Shown here in pieces: positions 53,801 to 62,508 of a stretch of 64,000 bases of DNA. The notes beneath the pieces are model-generated. The model saw only the letters and a program-made list of their open reading frames with translations. It had not been told where the DNA came from and did not search any database. The position numbers and the translations under genes were made by a program. Location of the stretch: positions 496,001 to 560,000 of the forward strand of contig CAVUAA010000001.1 in NCBI GenBank assembly GCA_963739345.1, written 5' to 3'. The DNA comes from CAVUAA01 sp963739345 (GTDB lineage Bacteria > Chlamydiota > Chlamydiia > Chlamydiales > JAFEGQ01). Every line of letters begins with the position of its first letter. The first letter of the stretch is position 1.

Positions 53801-54886
53801 GAGAAGCTCAAAAGCCTTGTTCGTCAGCTGCGAGCCGTTAAGCGAGAGCGTGCGCAGGGACCTCATCCTGGCAATCGGACCTTTCAGTAGCTTTTCGACA
53901 TCGACGTCCGTTAGTTGGTCCGATCCAAAGCTCAGGTGTTGCAGTTTGGGCACCATATCTAACAACCGGTACAGCGCACTATATGAAAGCTTGTGACACC
54001 CCCCCACGTCCAATGATAGCAGCTTGGTCGGGAACTTCCTGACCCGCTGCAAGTCATAAAACAGGTCGTCCGTGAAGGTCTGACAATAATGTACATTCAG
54101 GATGGTAAGGTCAACGCGAGCCTGTAGAAGGAGGTCAGTCAAGGCCTTTTCCGAGAAGGCGGTTCCCATGATTTCACTGCCTAGATGGAGCTCAACCACA
54201 TCCTTGCAGACCAGTTTTTCCAACTTTTTAGCCGACGCATCCGTCAAGCTGATGCAACCGCCTACCTTGAGGGACTTGATGTCCTTGGGTGGCTTCTTTA
54301 GAAAGGCGCCCAGCTGGTTGTCGGTCATTTCGGCGCAATCGGTAAAATCAAGTCCATCGAGCAGCTGCCAACGGGCGATCACAAGGCTATTGATATTTCC
54401 TGGTACTGAGCGGCCCAGGAGCCTAAGACTTTTGGCGGTCAAGCTTTGAAAGTTGCGAAAGGCGATTCTCTTGAGTGATGCGGGTAACATCGTCGCCACA
54501 TTCTCAAAGCCGACGTCAGTGATAAGCACCCGTCCGCCCCACAGCTCCAGCGTCTCAAGCTGCAGGCACTTGGTGATCTTTTCTCCCAAGAGCGCCATCC
54601 CCGCGTTGGTCAAACGGGTGCAGTCGAGGCGGATGGAGGTGAAACCGGCAAAGTTGAGATAGCGGATCGAGCAGTCGCGAATCCGCTCCTCTTCAAGAAG
54701 GTCAACCGGCTCAGTCTTGTGCCGCCAGCAGAGATCCATATCATCCTGAAACTCCTGCTTGATGAACTTCTTCCAGCTCTTACAGACAACCAGCCAGCTG
54801 CCCAATTGATCGGTTTGACATTGGGAAAAGATAAGACGCCTGACGTCATTTCCCAACTTCTTGAATGGATCGGGTCCTTCTTCCAT
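50899..54886 (-). pseudogene. Giant F-box/leucine-rich-repeat protein, one frameshift
   Basis: The first frame (54886-52073, 937 residues) begins MEEGPDPFKKLGNDVRRLIFSQC..., an F-box at about 5-50. More than 25 cysteine-containing LRRs of the AMN1 type follow (for example LDFTDCAEMTDNQLGAFL, LHLCNAGLTNAGLEHVARWL). At about 52105 the repeat pattern continues in the next frame (52128-50899, 409 residues: LQTLHLSDCSALTGTGVIDLL and so on). LRR phasing is kept across the join, so a one-base change split a protein of about 1320 residues. The first 900 residues could still be made and fold as a shorter solenoid. F-box plus LRR is the build of host SCF substrate receptors; a role in host ubiquitin control is inferred. 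Confidence 0.82.
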
Positions 54887-55120
54887 CGTGCACCTTCCGG
54901 ATTGTGTGGTGGTTTGATAGTCAGGGTTGTGTTAAGTTATTGTCAATGCCTTTGGTAACAGCATCTACCTCCTCTCTCTTTGGCCACACGTTGGGCAAGG
55001 ACGTTCCACGGCACAGGCGACTGCCGGACCAGATTGACCTGGTTTGTGGGAAGCCTCTCAAAGCTTAATTCTGCAACAGCCATTTCTGGATGTTACCGTA
55101 AGTTGCTGATTATTCCTTGG

Positions 55121-56277
55121 ACCCAGATTGCTACCCTGACTCGGCTTAAGGGCTAGCGAAGTGGTTCAGATACGACCGGAACGCCGACGGCAAGGGTACT
55201 CCCTTGCCGAGAAGTTCGGGAAGTAGATGGGCCGCTGCAGCAGCCCTTAAGCCGAGCCAATTTTCTTAAGTGACTCGAGAGAGACTGTAGGCCAGGATAG
55301 CACTCATGATCCGGATGGAAAATCCAAGTGCAGTGGAGGCTCGAATGCTACGAGGTAGCAGTCCCGTGATGCAGCTAAACGCTGTCTCCACGATTTGTCT
55401 TCGACTACTAATCGCCTTCTCTGCCTCTTCCGTTCGCTTTCTTGTCGAATTCGGATGCTTTCTTCTGGCGAGAAGCTCGATGGAAGAATCCTCTGCAAGA
55501 ACGTCTTCGAGGTCATAGCAATTGTAGGCTCCGTCAGCATAGAGCTTCGATTGTGGTGGGAGATCAAGCTCCATCTTCCATAAGACAGCAACGTCATTTC
55601 TGCATGCTGGCTCCATCGCCACCTCAACTGGTTCTCCCGCACATGTCACAACCATATGAACCTTAATGCCGCAGAAATATTTCTGTTTCGACGGAGCGTA
55701 GCCGATGTATTCCTTGCCGAATAAGAATTTTCGTCGATCAATCCGCTGCTTCTTGCAGCACTCCACTGGAAAACTGTCCACAGCGTACTCAGACGAGGAG
55801 TTAGTCTTCCTGAATATCAGAGCTAGAAAGCGAAATACTGCCGTCCATATTGGCCATGGAATTTTGTGCAGACGACGATTGAGCCGGCTCTCACTCAAAA
55901 GATTGGGGAAGTAGCGAGATTGGCGGCAAAACCAGCAGGTTTTGCGATGGTTCCCACCAAATAGTTGCCCGGACATGATCGAGAACGTGATGATTTCAGC
56001 TGTGCTCATTCGAGCTTGCCGGTCATCTTCAAATCCCATAGCTTTAATGACTTCATCGCAAACGACGTAGGTGATAATGATTTGCATGTCCATGTGCCTT
56101 CTCCTTTTTGGGGCATTCAAAAAGAAAAAATATACACGGTTTACCAGAGGACTTCAGTGTTGCACTCATCTGCCACGTATCAGCTCTTGGCAAGGGAGTA
56201 CCCTTGCCGGCGAGCTGCTACGCGACATCTAAGCACAACACTGAAGTCCTGTGGCAAATCAGGGTAGCAATCTGGGT
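55121..56277 (-). mobile_element. IS982-family insertion sequence, copy 2
   Basis: 1157 bp, same design as copy 1: ACCCAG tips and inverted ends. It is flanked by the 5-base direct repeat CTTGG (55116-55120 and 56278-56282). An isolated related right end follows at 56359-56374. The insertion lies between the F-box/LRR gene start and a membrane-protein gene. Confidence 0.92.
55266..56093 (-). CDS. IS982-family transposase
   Basis: 275 residues, same protein as at 2461-3288 with scattered substitutions (for example RKTNSS for RRTNSS, LFGKEYIG for FLGKEYLG). All catalytic motifs are kept: AVDSFPVECC, LYADGAYNCYDLED and RRQIVETAFSC. ATG at 56093 with AAGGAGA upstream. Intact and possibly active. 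Confidence 0.92.
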   Translation of the reverse strand: MDMQIIITYVVCDEVIKAMGFEDDRQARMSTAEIITFSIMSGQLFGGNHRKTCWFCRQSRYFPNLLSESRLNRRLHKIPWPIWTAVFRFLALIFRKTNSSSEYAVDSFPVECCKKQRIDRRKFLFGKEYIGYAPSKQKYFCGIKVHMVVTCAGEPVEVAMEPACRNDVAVLWKMELDLPPQSKLYADGAYNCYDLEDVLAEDSSIELLARRKHPNSTRKRTEEAEKAISSRRQIVETAFSCITGLLPRSIRASTALGFSIRIMSAILAYSLSRVT

Positions 56278-56358
56278 CTTGGCTGTACATGGTGACGACA
56301 TGGAGCGACGGGCAAGGCGAAGTAGACTGCCAAAAGCAGGCGTCACAGGGGAAGGGGA

Positions 56359-56374
56359 GGGTGGCAATCTAGGT
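56359..56374 (+). repeat. Solitary IS982-type right end
   Basis: GGGTGGCAATCTAGGT, 14 of 16 bases identical to the right tip of the IS982 copies (GGGTAGCAATCTGGGT), followed by CCAAGG. The 80 bases between it and copy 2 match no other part of the IS. A scar of an older insertion. Confidence 0.6.
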
Positions 56375-56407
56375 CCAAGGGGTTTTCAGTGGGTGTTTAC
56401 GGCGTTT

Positions 56408-56975
56408 ATGGCGGTTTATGTACCGGCCTATTGGGCTGGATATGGGCTGGTCAACTTTCCTGTGGCTCTCCAATTTGACGCTGATGGTGGCGTTTGTGGC
56501 GACCTGGGGGCAGTGGCGCTTCTTGGCCAGTCTGGCGGCGGTGGGCGGCTTGATGGCCGAGCTGGCGTGGTCGATCGACTTTGTGGTGACGGCGGTGCTC
56601 AGGTTGATGGGGTCGGAGGCAAGCGGCTTCACGGAGTATGTCTTCCGGCCAGAGCTAGCGGTCTGGCTGAGGGTGCTCGGCGGGTTTCACCTCCTGCTCC
56701 CTCCCCTGCTGATCTGGATGATCTATCGGCTGGGCTATGACCGGCGGGCGTTGAGGTTGGCCGTGCCGCTAGGGTGGCTTTTGCTGGCGGTGAGCTGGCT
56801 CTTCACGGCGCCGGAAAGAAACATCAATCTGGTTTACAGCTACTTACGGCTTGAGTGGTTGGACATGAACGCCCCAATCTACCTCCTGTTTGCCGCATTC
56901 ACGCTGGCAGGAGCAATGGCCGTAACCCATCTCATTCTGATGATGGCATTGGGTCGACGTACTTTTCCGAAATAG
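56408..56975 (+). pseudogene. Membrane-protein gene with a one-base insertion near its start
   Basis: The frame from 56408 (MAVYVPAYWAGYGLVNF) fits the start of an uncharacterised multi-pass membrane protein whose continuation (FLWLSNLTLMVAFVATWGQW...) is in the next frame. Dropping one C at about 56459-56460 joins them into a protein of about 188 residues with five to six hydrophobic segments (LAELAWSIDFVVTAVL, LAVPLGWLLLAVSWLF, PIYLLFAAFTLAGAMAVTHLIL). The downstream frame alone (ATG at 56418 or later) could still give most of it. Family function unknown. The IS982 scar lies 34 bases upstream, so the natural promoter may be lost. Confidence 0.6.
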
Positions 56976-56985
56976 AAAAAATCTA

Positions 56986-57014
56986 TTGACTGACTCCCCT
57001 CTCCTCTCTAGGAT
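56986..57014 (+). promoter_or_regulatory. Promoter of the fasciclin-domain gene
   Basis: TTGACT (56986-56991), 17 bases, TAGGAT (57009-57014), 40 bases before the ATG at 57054, which has AGGGAGGAG in front. Confidence 0.6.
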
Positions 57015-57053
57015 GAAAATTACAGAGAATCATCCACATTTTAGGGAGGAGTG

Positions 57054-57644
57054 ATGAGTAGTTTGATAAGGAAAGTAGGGGTCCTAGGGATCTCTGTCTT
57101 GGCCGTAGCAGGTCTGGCACTTGGGTGCCAAGCATGGGACAAGAAGGAAGATAAGAAGGATAGCAATGGCAACAGCAAGCCAGCAGTCTCAGCTGAAGCG
57201 AAAGCGAAGATGGAGAATATCGTCGAGACGGCGATGGCGAGCGACGATCTGTCGACGCTAGTTGAACTCCTAAAGACCGCCGAGCTGGTGAAGACTCTGG
57301 AGGGAAATGGGCCATTTACAGTTTTTGCTCCTACCAACGAGGCTTTTGCAAAGCTTGGCAAGGACAAGCTGGCTGACCTCAAGAAGCCGGAAAACCGGGA
57401 AAAGCTCAAGAAGGTTCTCCTGTTCCACGTAGTGTCAGGAGATATCTCTTCTGCGCAGCTAGCTGACATGTCCCGCGTGAAGACTGAAGAGGGAGACTCC
57501 CTCGCCGTCACTAAGCGGAACGGCAAGATCTACGTTGGCAACGCTCAGGTAGTTGGAGCAGATATGGACGCGTCAAATGGCGTTGTTCACCTCATCGACA
57601 AGGTAATGATGCCACCTGCTGATGGCAACGGGAACGGAATGTAG
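57054..57644 (+). CDS. Fasciclin (FAS1) domain lipoprotein
   Basis: 196 residues. Residues 1-25 form a lipoprotein signal (VLAVAGLALGC, Cys at about 25). A Lys/Asp/Ser linker (about 30-50) precedes one FAS1 domain: IVETAMASDDLSTLVELLKTA, GPFTVFAPTNEAFAKL near 85-100, LLFHVVSGDI near 121-130, and GVVHLIDKVMMPP near the end. FAS1 domains mediate adhesion, and bacterial ones are surface proteins. Own promoter and terminator, so monocistronic. Confidence 0.92.
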   Translation: MSSLIRKVGVLGISVLAVAGLALGCQAWDKKEDKKDSNGNSKPAVSAEAKAKMENIVETAMASDDLSTLVELLKTAELVKTLEGNGPFTVFAPTNEAFAKLGKDKLADLKKPENREKLKKVLLFHVVSGDISSAQLADMSRVKTEEGDSLAVTKRNGKIYVGNAQVVGADMDASNGVVHLIDKVMMPPADGNGNGM

Positions 57645-57652
57645 TTCTTAAT

Positions 57653-57684
57653 GCCCCGGTTGTTCTGACCGGGGCTTTTCTTTT
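57653..57684 (+). terminator. Rho-independent terminator
   Basis: Stem GCCCCGGT (57653-57660) and ACCGGGGC (57668-57675) with a 7-base loop, then TTTTCTTTT. A textbook terminator after the fasciclin gene. Confidence 0.92.
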
Positions 57685-57685
57685 G

Positions 57686-58696
57686 TTACAATTTAAGGTC
57701 TTGCCAGGAGTAGAGGACGAAGTTGTTGTCGGCCTCGTTGTGGCAGACCAGCACACCCTCAGGAAATAGAGGCGGTATAGGCGTCGAGGTACAGTCGAGT
57801 CCGTCGGTGTGGAGCGCCCCCTCGGTGATGAGGGTCTTTAGGTAGGGATTGGGTGAGCGGCGGCCATACACTTTAATGGTGCTATTACCCTGACTTGAAA
57901 GGACAATATATCCCTCTTTTTTGGGCTTGAAGTAGATGGCAATCCCCTCTCGGTCGCCTTGGATACCGTCGTCGACGGCAAACCGCTCAAGGAGAGAGTC
58001 ATCTTCTTTCGTGGGATCTGCGTAGTATTTAAGGAGAGCGCCGGTCTCGTCGGCTGCATAGAGGTAGCCGAGCTCGTCATCGCATACCATCCCCTCCACA
58101 AAGCTCACCTGATCCTTCCCGCCGATCTTCCGAACTAGCTCACCAACGATAAACCCCCTCTCATCCAGCGTGAGGCGGAGCTGATGGATGTCGGCACCCC
58201 GTTGTTTCCGGCTGACAAAGCAGAAGAGGGCGCCGTCGGAGGGGCGGTGGTAGAAAGTAAAGCCGTAGAGTCCCTCGTAGTGGCCGGTGGAGATCTCCTC
58301 AGGTGCGGTGATATCTTTCAGCGCGCGGGTTTCGGGATCGAGGACAAAGAGGGCAATGGTACTGGGACCGCGCAACCCGCATCCCACCAGATCAAAGGTG
58401 TGGTCGCCAAGCTTGACTCCCTGTCGCACGTCGGGGTTAACGGGCTCATCAAGCACACCGGTGCGGAAGATCTCCTCACCGGTGAGCATCTCCCAAACGT
58501 AGAGCGCCCCCTCGTCGGTTTTGTCGTTGCCGATGATCACGCTGCGTGAGACGTCCGCATGGTCGATCCAAAGTGCGCAATCGTCGGCCTCCCCCTCAAC
58601 TGAACTGGTCGCAAGAGCGGGCTCAATCCGATCCCCCACTTCCACCTGAGGCTGGCAACTGATCAATAGTAGAGTAAGTGCACAGTAACGAAACAT
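57686..58696 (-). CDS. Beta-propeller phytase-like lipoprotein
   Basis: 336 residues with signal MFRYCALTLLLISC (lipid Cys at 14). The rest follows 3-phytase of the beta-propeller class, which removes phosphate from inositol hexakisphosphate in a Ca-dependent way: DDCALWIDHADVSRSVIIGNDKTDEGALYVWEM near 38-70, FVEGMVCDDELGYLYAADE near 195-213, DREGIAIYF near 248, GYIVLSSQGNSTIKVYGR near 263-280, and DGLDC. Extracytoplasmic and lipid anchored. Phytate is abundant in eukaryotic hosts, so phosphate or inositol scavenging is a possible use. Confidence 0.85.
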   Translation of the reverse strand: MFRYCALTLLLISCQPQVEVGDRIEPALATSSVEGEADDCALWIDHADVSRSVIIGNDKTDEGALYVWEMLTGEEIFRTGVLDEPVNPDVRQGVKLGDHTFDLVGCGLRGPSTIALFVLDPETRALKDITAPEEISTGHYEGLYGFTFYHRPSDGALFCFVSRKQRGADIHQLRLTLDERGFIVGELVRKIGGKDQVSFVEGMVCDDELGYLYAADETGALLKYYADPTKEDDSLLERFAVDDGIQGDREGIAIYFKPKKEGYIVLSSQGNSTIKVYGRRSPNPYLKTLITEGALHTDGLDCTSTPIPPLFPEGVLVCHNEADNNFVLYSWQDLKL

Positions 58697-58706
58697 GTCA
58701 TCTAGA

Positions 58707-58904
58707 CTACACGTGGGCCCGATTTAGCGGAAGAGAGGGAGCTGCGATCCACATCACAATCACCGCAATCAAAATCGGTAGCCAAAGTGCGTAGCCGGCG
58801 AGGGTCGGTCCAATAATGAAGGCGAGAGCGATGCCATCGAGACGGTCCTGGACTGAAATTATAGAATTGTCTATTAAGAGGCTATGCGTAAGAGACTGAC
58901 CCAC
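58707..58904 (-). CDS. Small hydrophobic protein or transporter remnant
   Basis: Up to 65 residues; the second half is one or two membrane segments (LDGIALAFIIGPTLAGYALWLPILIAVIVMWIA). The first 18 residues overlap the start of the divergent gene at 58884, so the true start may be later. It could be a short membrane protein or the last piece of a deleted transporter; no family is identifiable. Confidence 0.3.
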   Translation of the reverse strand: MGQSLTHSLLIDNSIISVQDRLDGIALAFIIGPTLAGYALWLPILIAVIVMWIAAPSLPLNRAHV

Positions 58905-59192
58905 TTCTCACCTGTACGAACGGCCGGAACGATGGCTCTGGTCTACTTTGTCGTGTTCGCAATCGTGTGGATTATCTTCGCGATTGTCTCTCTGTTTATA
59001 CAGATGGAGCCAGAGCAGATGGGGCCTGGCGTGGATCGTCCGATGATGATGTTGGGGTCTCTGTTCGCCGTCGTGATCTATCCGATCATTATTTTCGCAT
59101 TCACCGTTGTGGCGGCGTGGATATACAACCTGGTCGCTAAGTTGACAGGCGGCATCGAGTTCACTCTAAAGGACCCGAAAGAAAGGGGCTAA
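58884..59192 (+). CDS. Small two-helix membrane protein (DUF3566-like)
   Basis: 102 residues, two hydrophobic segments (about 13-40 and 53-80). The end is IYNLVAKLTGGIEFTLKD, a motif I associate with DUF3566 proteins of unknown role. It ends in a 4-base convergent overlap with typA. Confidence 0.72.
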   Translation: MRKRLTHFSPVRTAGTMALVYFVVFAIVWIIFAIVSLFIQMEPEQMGPGVDRPMMMLGSLFAVVIYPIIIFAFTVVAAWIYNLVAKLTGGIEFTLKDPKERG

Positions 59193-60964
59193 ACCTTCGC
59201 TAAACGGATGGACTGGGGGGTCACTTCGATCTTCTCGTCGTCGTTGATCCAATCGATTGCTTGCTCGAGGGTGAAAGTACGCGGAGGGGTGAGGACGACG
59301 GTGTCGTCGGAGCCCGAAGCACGGACGTTGCTCAGCTTCTTCTCTTTGGCGATATTAACACCAAGGTCTTTGTCTCGGTTGTGCTCACCAACGACCATCC
59401 CCTTATAAACGGGAGCACCTGGCTTGACAAAGAGGGTGCCGCGCGGTTGGAGGTTATAGATCGAATAGCCAGTTGCCTTGCCTAGATCGGTGGCAACCAT
59501 GGCACCGAGCTTGCGACCAGGAATCTCTCCCTTCCACGGAGCATAATGATCAAAGATGGCAGTGAGAATCCCCTCACCGCGGGTCATAGTGAGAAATTGG
59601 TTGCGGAAGCCCATCAGGCCACGCATGGGGATGAGGAAATCGGTGCGGGTGATGCCATGTTCGTTGGTCTGGAGGCTCTGCATCTCACCCTTACGACGAG
59701 AGAGCTCTTCGATGACTCCACCCGAATAGTCTTGAGGAACTTCAACGTGCGCTCTTTGAATCGGCTCGTTGAGCTTGCCATCGATCTGTTTGGTGATCAC
59801 TTGTGGCTTGAGAAGGGTCATCTCATATCCCTCCCGTCGCATCGCCTCGATCAAGATGGCTAGGTGGAGCTCTCCTCGACCGGCAACGGTGACGCAATCT
59901 TGCGCGGAGAGGTCAATGCCGTAAGTGATGTTAGCGCGCGCCTCGCGAGCTAAGCGCTCGCGGATCTTATTGAAAGTGACGTGTTTACCCTCTTTGCCCA
60001 CAAAAGGAGAGGAGTTGATGGTGATGTTGATCGCCACCGTCGGTTCTTCCATTGTGATGGGGGGAAGCTGCTCAATTTTTTTACTTGAGCAGATGGTATC
60101 ACCGATCAGCACCTGTTCAATTCCAGCCAGGTTGATAATGTCACCAGCTGACGCCTCATCAAGTTCAATCTGCTTGAGGCCTGAGTAGCCCTGCACCTGC
60201 GTCACCTTGAAGGGCACCTCATTTTTGTCATGATCGACAAGAACCAGCTGCTCACCCTTCCGGACCGTTCCCTGTAAGATTCGACCACACGCTTTTCTTC
60301 CGAGGAAGTCATCGTAACCAACGGTCGATACCTGCATGAGGAAGGGCGCCTCGAGATCGCCCTTAGGAGCAGGTACCCGCTCCACAATCAGATCAAAGAG
60401 AGGTCGCATATTATCAGACTTTTCATCCACTTCACGCATTGCATAGCCGTTAATGGCCGAAGAGTAGCAGTGAGCGAAGTCGAGTTGCTCATCAGTTGCA
60501 CCTAGCTCAACAAAGAGATCAAATGTCTCATCCAGTACGCGATCGGGCTCGGCACCGGGTCGGTCGATTTTGTTGAGGACAACGATTGGATTGAGACCGA
60601 GCTGAAGCGCCTTAGAAAGAACAAATCTAGTCTGGGGCATCGGCCCCTCTCTCGCATCAACCACCAGAAGGACCGATCCAACCATTCCAAGCACCCGCTC
60701 TACTTCACCGGCGAAGTCAGCGTGCCCTGGGGTATCGATCAGGTTGATGGTGGTTCCTTCATAGTCAATAGAGGTGTGCTTGGAGAAGATCGTGATTCCC
60801 CTCTCCCGCTCTTGGTCGTACGAGTCCATCACCCGTTCAACGACTTTCTCGTGTGCTGCAAACGTGTTGGCTTGACCCAGCAGACAGTCGAGCAAGGTGG
60901 TCTTGCCGTGGTCAATGTGGGCGATGATCGCTAGATTTCGTATTTTTTCAGGCTGTGGACTCAT
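59189..60964 (-). CDS. typA: GTP-binding protein TypA/BipA
   Basis: Translational GTPase acting on the ribosome under stress and in 50S assembly, 591 residues. The start is ATG 60964 (MSPQPEKIRNLAIIAHIDHGKTT); a longer frame to 61006 is not family-like. G1 AHIDHGKTT near 12-20, the switch region GITIFSKHTS, G3 DTPGHADF near 76-83, G4 NKIDRPGA near 130-137; then EF-Tu domain 2, the EF-G-like domain with GRGELHLAILIEAMRREGYE, and the BipA C-terminal domain with RGLMGFRNQFLTMTRG. Complete. Confidence 0.96.
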   Translation of the reverse strand: MSPQPEKIRNLAIIAHIDHGKTTLLDCLLGQANTFAAHEKVVERVMDSYDQERERGITIFSKHTSIDYEGTTINLIDTPGHADFAGEVERVLGMVGSVLLVVDAREGPMPQTRFVLSKALQLGLNPIVVLNKIDRPGAEPDRVLDETFDLFVELGATDEQLDFAHCYSSAINGYAMREVDEKSDNMRPLFDLIVERVPAPKGDLEAPFLMQVSTVGYDDFLGRKACGRILQGTVRKGEQLVLVDHDKNEVPFKVTQVQGYSGLKQIELDEASAGDIINLAGIEQVLIGDTICSSKKIEQLPPITMEEPTVAINITINSSPFVGKEGKHVTFNKIRERLAREARANITYGIDLSAQDCVTVAGRGELHLAILIEAMRREGYEMTLLKPQVITKQIDGKLNEPIQRAHVEVPQDYSGGVIEELSRRKGEMQSLQTNEHGITRTDFLIPMRGLMGFRNQFLTMTRGEGILTAIFDHYAPWKGEIPGRKLGAMVATDLGKATGYSIYNLQPRGTLFVKPGAPVYKGMVVGEHNRDKDLGVNIAKEKKLSNVRASGSDDTVVLTPPRTFTLEQAIDWINDDEKIEVTPQSIRLAKV

Positions 60965-61020
60965 GGGGGAACAGTATAGCCCAGCTTGCCACCTATAAGC
61001 AAACAAGTTATTCCGAAGGT

Positions 61021-62478
61021 ATGGGATTTATTTTGGCCCTTGACCAGGGAACCACCAGTTCGCGCGCTCTACTCTTCGATCGAGAGGGGCAGGTGCGGGC
61101 GATGGCGCAGCGAGAATTTAAACAATACTTTCCACAACCGGGATGGGTTGAGCACGACCCTCTAGAGATTTGGGAGAGTCAACTCGCTGTCCTTAAGGAG
61201 GTTGGCGGGGATGTCGAGGCAATCGGCATTACCAACCAGCGGGAGACGACCATTATCTGGGACCGGGCGACGGGTGAGCCCATCTACCGGGCCATTGTCT
61301 GGCAGGACCGGCGGACCGCCGTCCGCTGTGCCAAGCTTCAGGAGGAGAGTTTTGAGGAGGTTTTTTCTCAAAAGACCGGCCTTGTGATCGATCCCTACTT
61401 CTCTGGGACTAAAATTGAGTGGATCCTAGACAATGTGCCGGGAGCTCGAGCTCGCGCTGAGGCGGGTGAATTGGCCTTTGGAACAATCGACTCATGGCTC
61501 GTCTGGCAACTCACCGGCGGTAAGGTGCACGTCACCGATGTGACCAACGCCTCCCGCACCCTCCTCTTTAACATTCACACACAAGAATGGGATCAAGAGC
61601 TTCTCGAGATCCTTAATGTTCCTCCCTCTCTCCTCCCCGAGGTGCGTTCGTCGAGCGAGATCTACGGTCACACCACCGATGGCACCCCCATTGCGGGAAT
61701 CGCCGGAGACCAGCAAGCCGCCCTCTTTGGACAAGGATGCGTCCGCCACGGGATGGCAAAAACCACCTATGGCACTGGCTGCTTTCTCCTCATGAACACT
61801 GGAAGTCAGCCGGTTGTCTCCCGTAATCACCTCCTCACCACGATGGCGTGTCAGGTGGGAGGAAAAACGCAATACGCCCTAGAAGGGAGCGTCTTTATAG
61901 GGGGCGCTGTGGTCCAGTGGCTCCGCGATCAGCTAGGGTTGATCGAAAATAGCGATGAAATTGAGGCGTTGGCTCGGCAGGTAGAAGAGACGACGGGAGT
62001 TGTCTTCGTTCCCGCCTTCACAGGCCTTGGCGCCCCCTATTGGGACCCCAATGCACGAGGGACAATCTTTGGGATGACCAGAGGTACAAGCGCCGCGCAT
62101 ATCGCTCGAGCAGCACTGGAGTCGATCGCCTTCCAGGTGACCGATGTCCTCCGCGCGATGGAGGCTGACACCGGCGAGAAGCTCCGGGAGCTCCGAGCTG
62201 ATGGTGCGGCCACGCATAACGATCTATTGATGCAGTTTCAGGCCGATCTCCTCGGCGTCCCTGTCGTTCGGCCGGCGATTGCAGAGGTGACAGCCCTTGG
62301 CGCCGCCTATCTCGCGGGCCTGGCCGTCGGCTTTTGGGACGGGGTGGAGGAGATCAAGGCTCACTGGCAGGTGGCCAACACCTCTGAGCCGCAGATGAGT
62401 CGGACCGAGGCACAAAAGAGACTCACCCTCTGGAAGCAGGCGGTCAATTCGACCCGCGGCTGGCGAAAAACGCCCTAA
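61021..62478 (+). CDS. glpK: Glycerol kinase
   Basis: ATP-dependent glycerol to glycerol-3-phosphate, 485 residues. The ATG at 61021 has GAAGG upstream. LALDQGTTSSRALLFD at 5-20, the phosphate-binding loop of the FGGY family; TNQRETTIIWDR; TGLVIDPYFSGTKIEWILDNV near 120-140; FGTIDSWLVWQLTGG; and GGAVVQWLRD and FVPAFTGLGAPYWDPNARG in the second domain. The product feeds phospholipid synthesis or glycolysis. GlpF at 19737 is its logical partner. Typically near 500 residues, so essentially complete. Confidence 0.96.
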   Translation: MGFILALDQGTTSSRALLFDREGQVRAMAQREFKQYFPQPGWVEHDPLEIWESQLAVLKEVGGDVEAIGITNQRETTIIWDRATGEPIYRAIVWQDRRTAVRCAKLQEESFEEVFSQKTGLVIDPYFSGTKIEWILDNVPGARARAEAGELAFGTIDSWLVWQLTGGKVHVTDVTNASRTLLFNIHTQEWDQELLEILNVPPSLLPEVRSSSEIYGHTTDGTPIAGIAGDQQAALFGQGCVRHGMAKTTYGTGCFLLMNTGSQPVVSRNHLLTTMACQVGGKTQYALEGSVFIGGAVVQWLRDQLGLIENSDEIEALARQVEETTGVVFVPAFTGLGAPYWDPNARGTIFGMTRGTSAAHIARAALESIAFQVTDVLRAMEADTGEKLRELRADGAATHNDLLMQFQADLLGVPVVRPAIAEVTALGAAYLAGLAVGFWDGVEEIKAHWQVANTSEPQMSRTEAQKRLTLWKQAVNSTRGWRKTP

Positions 62479-62508
62479 ATCGTTACCTTCGTGAAAAAGG
62501 AGACTCCG

